Shown piece after piece: positions 1-4,900 of a DNA stretch of 7,059 nt; position 1 is the stretch's first letter; every line of letters begins with the position of its first letter. The position numbers and the translations under genes were made by a program. The stretch is from Chrysiogenia bacterium (lineage in GTDB: Bacteria > JAGRBM01). The notes beneath the pieces were generated by a model. That model had not been told where the DNA came from. It ran no database searches and saw only the letters and a program-made list of their open reading frames with translations. Location of the stretch: the NCBI GenBank assembly GCA_020434085.1, contig JAGRBM010000223.1:1-7059 (forward strand), in the 5' to 3' direction.

Positions 1-23
1 AAAACCGGCGGGTAGGAGAGTTC

Positions 24-52
24 ACCACAGATGGCCACGGATGAACACAGAT
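24..52 (+). repeat. Left arm of element 1 inverted repeat
   Basis: This 29-bp arm consists of three heptamers of the form CACRGAT at 26-32, 36-42 and 46-52, exactly 10 bp apart. It is the inverted partner of 414-442 and differs at one position from the left arm of element 3 (3089-3117). Its last two bases are the first two bases of the GxxExxY start codon. Confidence 0.9.
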
Positions 53-413
53 GGAGCTGAATGAGATCACCGAAACCGTGATCGGCTGCGCGATGAAAGT
101 CAGCAGCACTCTGGGGACGGGATTTCTGGAAAAGGTTTATGAGAACGCACTTGCCGTCGAAATGAAGAAAGCCGGACTTTCATTCGGACAGCAAGAATCG
201 GTGAGGGTCCGCTATGAGGGCGAGTGCGTTGGGGATTATGTCGCGGATTTTGTAGTGGAAGGCCAGGTATTGCTTGAATTGAAATCGGCAAAGACAATTG
301 ATGCCGCTCATCAAGCACAACTGCTGAACTACTTGAGAGCGACGGGAATGAAAGTAGGTCTCTTGCTGAACTTCGGTACGCCACGGATGGGTATCAAGCG
401 CATGATGCTCTGA
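51..413 (+). CDS. GxxExxY-family protein with PD-(D/E)XK nuclease-like core
   Basis: This 120-residue protein has the usual length and layout of the GxxExxY family. The signature is G24-F-L-E27-K-V-Y30 in the first helix. A nuclease-like core follows: D66 in a strand (YVADF), then E76-L-K78 in the next strand, the D...ExK pattern of PD-(D/E)XK nucleases. A helix rich in Q and L (Q88 to Y94) and a final strand (GLLLNFG, 103-109) complete the fold. The family is known mostly as a bioinformatic one. Nuclease activity is expected from the residues, but I know of no settled role. ATG51 is chosen because an in-frame TGA lies at 42-44, and the next in-frame candidate (GTG78) would cut into the first helix. 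No clear Shine-Dalgarno sits at the right distance, because that stretch is the repeat arm. GC is about 51% by hand count, lower than its neighbours. The protein is the only candidate enzyme tied to the surrounding inverted repeats. Confidence 0.88.
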   Translation: MELNEITETVIGCAMKVSSTLGTGFLEKVYENALAVEMKKAGLSFGQQESVRVRYEGECVGDYVADFVVEGQVLLELKSAKTIDAAHQAQLLNYLRATGMKVGLLLNFGTPRMGIKRMML

Positions 414-442
414 ATCTGTGTTTATCTGTGGCCATCTGTGGT
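414..442 (-). repeat. Right arm of element 1 inverted repeat
   Basis: The arm begins on the base after the GxxExxY stop codon. Three ATCTGTG heptamers at 414-420, 424-430 and 434-440 keep the 10-bp step. Compared with 24-52 inverted, the two mismatches (positions 423 and 427, facing G43 and G39) would be G-U pairs in a + strand transcript. The tail beyond it, at 434-455, reappears at 1620-1641. Confidence 0.9.
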
Positions 443-475
443 TTCAAATTCTGAATTCTTTACTAGGAGCAAGCG

Positions 476-1444
476 ATGTTCAATGACATCAACGACGTGA
501 TCAAGAAACTGGCCGAGCAGGACTACATCGCCGATCAGCGCATCGGGACGCTGGTGTACCTGGCGGCGAAGCTCGAAAAGCCCATCCTGGTGGAAGGTCC
601 CGCGGGTGTTGGAAAGACCGACCTGGCCCGCCGCGTGGCGGCCTGCCTGGGGCGCGAGCTTATCCGCCTGCAGTGCTACGAGGGACTCGATGAGTCCAAG
701 GCGCTCTACGAGTGGGAATACTCCAAGCAGCTTCTCTATACCCAGATCCTCAAGGACAAGATCACCGAAGTGGTTGCCGATGCCAAGACCCTCGAAGAGG
801 CGACCGACCGCATCTACAACCAGGACGATGTGTTCTTTTCTGAACGCTTCCTGCTGCCGCGCCCGTTGCTCAAGGCCATCGAGTCGGACGAGCCCACCGT
901 GCTCCTCATCGACGAGATCGACAAAGCCGACAGCGAGTTCGAAGCGTTTTTGCTCGAAGTGCTCAGCGACTTCACCGTCTCCGTGCCGGAGATCGGGACG
1001 CTCGAGGCCAAGCACAAGCCCTTCGTGGTGCTCACCTCCAACAACACGCGCGAAATGTCGGACGCCATCAAGCGCCGCTGTCTCCATTTGTACATCGACT
1101 TCCCCGACGGCCAGCGCGAGCTGGAAATCGTGCGCATGAAGGTCCCCGGCGTGCAGGACGAGCTGCTCAAGGACCTTGTCGACTTCGTGCAGGAAATTCG
1201 CAAGAAGGACCTCAAGAAGATCCCCAGCATTTCGGAGACCCTCGACTGGGCCCGCGCACTCACGCTGCTCAACGCCCAGAGCCTGGGGGACGAGATCGTG
1301 CAGGGCACGCTCAACACGATCCTCAAATACGAGGGCGACGTCATCAAGGCCGAGCGCGAGCTGCGCCACTTCCTCGACCGCAAACGCGCCGAAGCCGCCA
1401 ACCCCGCCGAGGTGAAGGACGAGAAGAAAGAGTTTTTGAACTAG
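476..1444 (+). CDS. MoxR-family AAA+ ATPase (CoxD-like)
   Basis: This 322-residue ATPase is full length for a MoxR protein. Visible motifs in order are Walker A GPAGVGKT (41-48), Walker B VLLIDEID (142-149), sensor 1 in TSNN (187-190), the arginine pair R200-R201 typical of the arginine finger, and a sensor-2-like LDWAR segment (256-260). The C-terminal tail is charged. MoxR proteins form cytoplasmic rings and work with a VWA-domain partner to insert cofactors into, or activate, a client enzyme; CoxD-CoxE of CO dehydrogenase maturation is the textbook pair. The following gene encodes such a VWA partner, which supports this reading. The start ATG476 is backed by AGGAG at 465-469 with a 6-nt spacer. 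The usual tight spacing to the VWA gene is broken by 207 nt holding repeat element 2. No CO dehydrogenase or other obvious client lies in the window, so the substrate is unknown. Confidence 0.93.
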   Translation: MFNDINDVIKKLAEQDYIADQRIGTLVYLAAKLEKPILVEGPAGVGKTDLARRVAACLGRELIRLQCYEGLDESKALYEWEYSKQLLYTQILKDKITEVVADAKTLEEATDRIYNQDDVFFSERFLLPRPLLKAIESDEPTVLLIDEIDKADSEFEAFLLEVLSDFTVSVPEIGTLEAKHKPFVVLTSNNTREMSDAIKRRCLHLYIDFPDGQRELEIVRMKVPGVQDELLKDLVDFVQEIRKKDLKKIPSISETLDWARALTLLNAQSLGDEIVQGTLNTILKYEGDVIKAERELRHFLDRKRAEAANPAEVKDEKKEFLN

Positions 1445-1458
1445 AGAAGAAGAAAATA

Positions 1459-1637
1459 ACCGCAGATGAACGCGGATAAACGCAGATCAAGGCAGATGAA
1501 ATGGAACCGATAGAGTGGATGGGAGCTTCGAGGCGAGATTGGTCTGTTGGGTTTTCTACCCCTCCTGCGTCCTTTTCTTATCCGTGTTTATCTGCGTTCA
1601 TCCGCGGTCAATATTCTTTATCCGTGGTTTCAAATTC
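1459..1637 (+). repeat. Element 2: gene-less copy of the 29-bp inverted repeat, with extra right-hand units
   Basis: The left arm 1459-1487 and right arm 1580-1608 are inverted copies with 25 of 29 matches, all mismatches being transitions. The left heptamers start at 1461, 1471 and 1481, and a degenerate fourth (GGCAGAT) starts at 1491. The right heptamers start at 1580, 1590 and 1600. A further copy at 1620-1626 keeps the same 10-bp phase with a decayed unit between. The tail 1620-1641 matches 434-455 at 20 of 22 positions, so the original right end probably lies near 1637. The 92 nt between the arms (1488-1579) contain no gene I can support. The element fills the ATPase-VWA gap almost entirely, and its tail runs up to the VWA ribosome binding site. 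Confidence 0.85.
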
Positions 1638-1651
1638 CGAAAGGCTTTGTC

Positions 1652-3079
1652 ATGGACGATAAGGTCGTCGAATTCGCGGGCATTCTGCGCAAGAACGGCA
1701 TCCGGGTCTCTTCTTCGGAAGTGATCGATGCCATGCAGATGCTGCGCGAGATTTCCCTGGGTGAGCGTGAGATCGTCAAGGACGCGCTGCGCGGTGCGCT
1801 CGTAAAGCGCGCCATCGACATCCGCCCCTACAACGAAATCTTCGATCTCTACTTTTCCGACGCGGGCCAGCTCCTGGGCAATCCCGCCGACGATCTGGCC
1901 AACCGCCTGATCAACGGCGGCGCCGAGGGGATGGAAGAGTTCCAGCACATGATGCAGAACGCCATCGAGGAGATGACGGGCGAGCTCTCGGAACTGACCG
2001 AGGCCCTCATGCGTGGCGATCGCGGAAAGATCGACCAGCTCCTCCACGACGCCGCCGAGAAGGCGGAGCTCTCCGAGATCCAGAACGTCCTGCAGGTGGG
2101 CCAGTTCGCCAACCGCATCCGGCAGGCGCTCAACCTCGACGGCGTCGAAATCGATCTGCAAAAACTCCAGGACAAGCTGCGCGGCAAGGGCATGCCCGAG
2201 GAAGTGATCGAAGAGACCTTCAAACAACTCGAGGGGCGCATCGAAAAACTGCGCGAGGCCATTCGCGAATTCGTGCAGAACCAGCTCGAGCTCGAGCACT
2301 ACGACGACCTGACCCGCGCGCGCGACGAGCAGATGATGAACCGGCCGCTCTACCAGCTCAGCGCCGACGACGTGCAACGGATGAAGGACACGGTACAGCG
2401 GCTCGTGGAGCGCCTGAAAAGCATCATCCAGATCAAGCGCAAGCGGAAGAAGCGCGGCCGCTTCGACGTGAAGAAGACCATGCGCGAGTCGATGCAGTAC
2501 GGCGGCATCCCCTTTCACCTGAAGTTTCAGGACAAGATCATCGACAAGCCCGACATCGTGGTGCTCTGCGACATCTCGGACTCGGTGCGCAATGTCTCGC
2601 GTTTCTTCCTGCAGTTCGTCTACAGCCTGCAGGAGGTCTTCAGCCGCGTGCGCACCTTCGTCTTCGTCTCGGAACTGGGGGAGGCGACGCCCTTCTTCGG
2701 CGAGTTCGAGGTCTCCCAGGCCATCGAGAAAACGCTCTGGGGCGACGTCGTGAACACCTTTGCACACTCCAACTACGGCCGCGCCCTCGAAATGTTCCGG
2801 CGCGACCACTTTTCCAGCGTGCGCGAGGACAAGACCTACGTCATCGTCATCGGCGACGGTCGCAACAACTACAACGTCGCCAACGAATGGGTGATCCGTG
2901 ACATCCAGGCCAAGGCCAAGCGGGTCATCTGGCTCAACCCCGAAGCCCGCAGCAGCTGGGGCTACGGCGATTCGGAAATGACGAAGTACCTCGAGTACGT
3001 CGATGAAATTCATCACTGCCAGAACCTCAATGACCTCGCCAAGGTGATCGATGAACTCATCAAGGCGGAGTTGTCGTAG
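1652..3079 (+). CDS. CoxE-type VWA-domain protein, partner of the MoxR ATPase
   Basis: This 475-residue protein has the CoxE layout. An N-terminal helical region opens with FAGILRKNGIRVSSSEVIDA (8-27). A long charged, helix-rich middle (about 90-260) probably includes coiled coil. A basic stretch, KRKRKKRGRFDVKKTMRES (262-280), is followed by the family-typical GGIPF (284-288). The C-terminal VWA domain (about 300-475) shows the MIDAS motif D307-I-S309-D-S311, a late metal-site aspartate in GDG (401-403), and the closing VIWLNPEARSSWGYG (425-439) typical of CoxE proteins. It probably binds a divalent cation and links the client to the ATPase ring. I start at ATG1652 because GAAAGG at 1639-1644 lies 7 nt upstream and family similarity begins here. 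An in-frame ATG at 1547 would add 35 residues that are only translated repeat sequence. Its partner gene is directly upstream. Confidence 0.92.
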   Translation: MDDKVVEFAGILRKNGIRVSSSEVIDAMQMLREISLGEREIVKDALRGALVKRAIDIRPYNEIFDLYFSDAGQLLGNPADDLANRLINGGAEGMEEFQHMMQNAIEEMTGELSELTEALMRGDRGKIDQLLHDAAEKAELSEIQNVLQVGQFANRIRQALNLDGVEIDLQKLQDKLRGKGMPEEVIEETFKQLEGRIEKLREAIREFVQNQLELEHYDDLTRARDEQMMNRPLYQLSADDVQRMKDTVQRLVERLKSIIQIKRKRKKRGRFDVKKTMRESMQYGGIPFHLKFQDKIIDKPDIVVLCDISDSVRNVSRFFLQFVYSLQEVFSRVRTFVFVSELGEATPFFGEFEVSQAIEKTLWGDVVNTFAHSNYGRALEMFRRDHFSSVREDKTYVIVIGDGRNNYNVANEWVIRDIQAKAKRVIWLNPEARSSWGYGDSEMTKYLEYVDEIHHCQNLNDLAKVIDELIKAELS

Positions 3080-3088
3080 TGAGTTGAA

Positions 3089-3243
3089 ACCACAGATGGC
3101 CACGGATGAACACGGATCAAGGCAAAGAGCTTTGAACAGGATGCACAGGATGAGCAGGATTTTCCTGTTCTGATCCTGAGTATCCTGTACATCCTGTTGA
3201 CATCGTCCCTGAAAATCTGTGTTTATCCGTGTTCATCTGTGGT
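3089..3243 (+). repeat. Element 3: compound palindromic element between the VWA and patatin genes
   Basis: The outer arms 3089-3117 and 3215-3243 are inverted copies with 25 of 29 matches. Each carries three heptamers at 10-bp steps (starts 3091, 3101, 3111 and 3215, 3225, 3235). The left arm is 28 of 29 identical to the left arm of element 1, more than 3 kb away. A different palindromic repeat (3135-3198) sits inside. After the left arm the sequence ATCAAGGCA is shared with element 2 at the same place (3116-3124 versus 1486-1494), a further sign that the two have one origin. The element begins 9 nt after the VWA stop codon and ends 29 nt before the patatin start. Confidence 0.9.
3135..3198 (+). 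repeat. Inner palindrome of a second repeat family (CAGGAT units at 9-bp steps)
   Basis: Arms 3135-3160 and 3173-3198 are inverted copies over 26 bp with 22 matches. The left arm contains CAGGAT at 3137, 3146 and 3155, a 9-bp step rather than the 10-bp step of the outer arms. A smaller hairpin, CAGGA-TTT-TCCTG, lies at 3155-3167 at the edge of the loop. The unit sequence is unrelated to the CRCRGAT of the outer arms, so this is a second family lying inside the first. Similar 'ATCCTGTNCATCCTGT' repeats are widespread in bacterial genomes from my general knowledge; their function is not known to me. Confidence 0.85.
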
Positions 3244-3272
3244 TCCAATGTTTCCTGGCTTGAAGTGAAGCA

Positions 3273-4343
3273 ATGACACAAACACTCGAAATACGCGCCG
3301 GCAAGCGCGCGCGGGAGGTGATCTGCGAGCGGGGGCTGAGTGCTTCCGACGTGCGGGTGATCGCCGGCGCGGCGGGCGGTCCCAAGTGGCTGGCCCTTGC
3401 CGAACTCGACCGCTTTCTCTTCGGCACCTGGCTTGGTGACGCCGATCAGCCCGTTCATCTGATCGGCGCGTCGGCCGGGGCCTGGCGCTTTGCCGCGCTG
3501 GCCACGCGCGATTGCGTGGGTGCCAGCCACGCGCTGCAGGACGCCTACATCCACCAGCGCTACGCCCGCAGGCCCGGCCCCTTTGAGGTCTCGAAGGTCG
3601 CCATGGGAATCCTGGGCGCCTACATCAACGAGCAAACCACCGCGGAGATCCTGCAGAGCCGCTACCATTTGTGCGCGGTTGCCGTACGCGCGCGCCACCT
3701 GCTGGCCAGCACGAACCGGCAGGCCCTGACCGCGGGCTCTGGCGCGGCGGCCCTGGCCAATGCACTCTCGCGCCGGACACTGCCTGCTTTTTTCGAGAGC
3801 GTGCTCTTTCACGCGCCCCTGAGCGAGCCGCCGCTTGGAGAGGAAGCGGGCCTTGCGCGCGAGCGCGTGCCGCTCACGAATCGGAACCTGCGCCTGGCCG
3901 TGCTGGCATCGGGCTCGATCCCCATGGTGATGAGCGGGGTGGGGGCCATCCCCGACGCGCCGCCGGGGGTTTACTACGACGGCGGGATCGTGGACTACCA
4001 CCTGGCGCTTCCCTACGAGGTGGGCGAGGGGCAGCTCGTGCTCTATCCGCACTTTGCGCGCAAGGTGGTGCCGGGCTGGTTCGACAAGATGCTTCCGTGG
4101 AGAAAAGCGCGCTCCGGGTTTCTCGACGACGTCGTGCTGCTGAGCCCCAGCGCGGAGTTCGAGCAAAGCCTTCCGCTAAGGCGCATCCCCGACCGCAAGG
4201 ACTTCTACCGCTTCGAGGGCAGGGACGATGAGAGAATCGATGCCTGGACCCAGACCGCGCAGGCCTGCCACGTGCTGGCCGAGCAGTTCGAGGAACTGGC
4301 GGGTTCGCCAAAGAAGCTCAAAGAAATCGTGAAGCCGCTCTGA
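3273..4343 (+). CDS. Patatin-like phospholipase family protein
   Basis: This 356-residue protein carries the marks of a patatin lipid acyl hydrolase. The glycine-rich oxyanion-hole loop is GAAGGPKW (32-39), the nucleophile elbow is G65-A-S67-A-G69, a conserved ASGSIP turn lies at 212-217, and the catalytic aspartate is D236 in DGG. A Ser-Asp dyad is therefore intact. Patatins release fatty acids from phospholipids or other acyl esters. No signal peptide or membrane segment is evident, so it is probably cytoplasmic or peripheral. ATG3273 is preceded only by a weak site (TGAAG at 3261-3265, 7-nt spacer). The gene is in line with the ATPase-VWA pair but 193 nt downstream, behind repeat element 3, so co-transcription is possible but not shown. 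GC appears higher than in its neighbours (72% in one hand-counted 60-nt line). The exact lipid substrate cannot be read from the sequence. Confidence 0.9.
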   Translation: MTQTLEIRAGKRAREVICERGLSASDVRVIAGAAGGPKWLALAELDRFLFGTWLGDADQPVHLIGASAGAWRFAALATRDCVGASHALQDAYIHQRYARRPGPFEVSKVAMGILGAYINEQTTAEILQSRYHLCAVAVRARHLLASTNRQALTAGSGAAALANALSRRTLPAFFESVLFHAPLSEPPLGEEAGLARERVPLTNRNLRLAVLASGSIPMVMSGVGAIPDAPPGVYYDGGIVDYHLALPYEVGEGQLVLYPHFARKVVPGWFDKMLPWRKARSGFLDDVVLLSPSAEFEQSLPLRRIPDRKDFYRFEGRDDERIDAWTQTAQACHVLAEQFEELAGSPKKLKEIVKPL

Positions 4344-4350
4344 AGGCAAA

Positions 4351-4375
4351 GCAGGGAACGAGCCCGTTCGCCTGC
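4351..4375. terminator. Hairpin between convergent genes, likely terminator
   Basis: GCAGGGAACG (4351-4360), tetraloop AGCC, then CGTTC and CCTGC (4365-4375) form a 10-bp stem with one bulged G at 4370. It lies 7 nt after the patatin stop and in the gap before the end of the - strand operon. Read on the - strand the stem is followed by TTTGCCTT, a weak T tract; read on the + strand no T run follows. It may serve the - strand mainly, or both. Confidence 0.5.
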
Positions 4376-4413
4376 AGGAGATCCCCTCTGCAATGCCTCT
4401 TCCGGATCATCGC

Positions 4414-4427
4414 CGCCAGGGCTGGCG
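4414..4427. terminator. Small GC hairpin downstream of the - strand operon
   Basis: CGCCA (4414-4418), loop GGGC, TGGCG (4423-4427) form a 5-bp stem just past the stop of the last - strand gene. There is no T tract on either strand. It could help the 4351-4375 hairpin, or be chance in GC-rich DNA. Confidence 0.2.
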
Positions 4428-4432
4428 ATAGT

Positions 4433-4900
4433 TCAAGCCGCCAGCAGGCTATTCACGGCTTTCAGGCTGTTCCGATCCTTTGACAGCTCTTTCTTCGCAA
4501 ACGCTTCGATGGCTTTTTCATGGGCAAAGACATAAGCGAAAAAGTCTCGATGGGTCTCTTCCGAATTCTGCATGAGTCGTTGAAATATCACCTGAAACTT
4601 CGCCGTGGCATCGACCAGGGTCTTCATTGACAGGCGCCAGGGCAAAATCGCCAACCCAGCACCCGCACCGTAACCCATCAGGCGCCAACCGGCAGGCTCG
4701 ACAACGGCCTGATTCGTTTCGCGCATGTAATCCAGGTAGCGCTGCAGGGTCTGTTCTTCCAGCGCTGCGAGAGTCAACCACTTCTCCTTCCGCTCAGTAT
4801 CCCTGGTGAACCTGGCGGCTGTCTCAAATGACGCGAGACCAAAAACTTCAGACTCATGAATATGTTGCAGGTCTCTTTTGAATTGGGGATAGCTCATCAT
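4433..4900 (-). CDS. Small helical protein, possibly ferritin/COQ7-like
   Basis: I do not recognise this 155-residue protein with certainty. It reads as four helices: about 7-32, 36-62, 91-112 and 114-138, with a glycine-rich hydrophobic stretch GYGAGAGLAILPW (76-88) before the third. Acidic and histidine residues lie at places where a ferritin-like diiron fold has ligands: E18 in helix 1, E48-E49 in helix 2, and E114, E115, H117, H127 and E128 in helix 4. The layout recalls COQ7-type hydroxylases. However, the ExxH pair expected in helix 2 is missing (EEQT instead), so metal binding is unproven. The start is placed at the tandem ATGs ending at 4900, behind AGGAAG. Longer readings run through the end of the upstream hydrolase gene. 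The overlap with that gene, 47 nt, points to translational coupling and a shared pathway. It is the last gene of the - strand operon. Confidence 0.8.
   Translation of the reverse strand: MMSYPQFKRDLQHIHESEVFGLASFETAARFTRDTERKEKWLTLAALEEQTLQRYLDYMRETNQAVVEPAGWRLMGYGAGAGLAILPWRLSMKTLVDATAKFQVIFQRLMQNSEETHRDFFAYVFAHEKAIEAFAKKELSKDRNSLKAVNSLLAA

Larger units (their letters stand above)
24..442 (+). mobile_element. Element 1: putative GxxExxY nuclease unit bounded by a 29-bp inverted repeat
   Basis: Seen: arms at 24-52 and 414-442 are inverted copies of each other over 29 bp, with 27 matches. The only gene inside starts with its ATG on the last two bases of the left arm and stops one base before the right arm, so the gene fills the space between the arms exactly. 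Gene-less versions of the same arms occur at 1459-1608 and 3089-3243. The enclosed gene is about 51% GC by hand count against roughly 60-63% in sampled lines of the two following genes, consistent with separate ancestry. Inference: this is an autonomous copy (or relic) of an element whose shorter relatives sit in the next two intergenic gaps. No target-site duplication is obvious and no mobility has been shown. It could also be a stable gene that gathered repeats at its edges. Confidence 0.45.

Noticed and set aside
41-64. ATG at 41 inside the left arm as start of a tiny upstream peptide or as the GxxExxY start
   Set aside because: That frame stops after seven codons and is not in frame with the gene; leader function is possible, but nothing in the sequence supports it.
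422-1369. A 315-codon open frame on the - strand opposite the MoxR gene
   Set aside because: It is antisense to a clear AAA+ ATPase, has no motif, and starts near the repeat tail.
1459-1626. CRISPR-like array, because short units recur at regular spacing
   Set aside because: Units are about 7 bp at 10-bp steps, far too short and close for a CRISPR, and no cas gene is present.
1547-1651. N-terminal extension of the VWA protein from ATG1547
   Set aside because: The extra 35 residues are encoded by the right arm and tail of element 2; ATG1652 has a ribosome site and fits the family.
1515-1724. A 69-codon + strand frame through the ATPase-VWA gap
   Set aside because: It is translated repeat sequence running out of frame into the VWA gene, with no supporting ribosome site.
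1598-3103. A 501-codon open frame on the - strand opposite the VWA gene
   Set aside because: It is the mirror of a conserved CoxE-type gene with GC-rich third positions; its product is low-complexity (rich in H, L, V, D, E) with no recognisable domain.
3117-4166. A 349-codon open frame on the - strand opposite the patatin gene
   Set aside because: Its C-terminal part is simply translated repeat element 3, and the rest mirrors the patatin gene.
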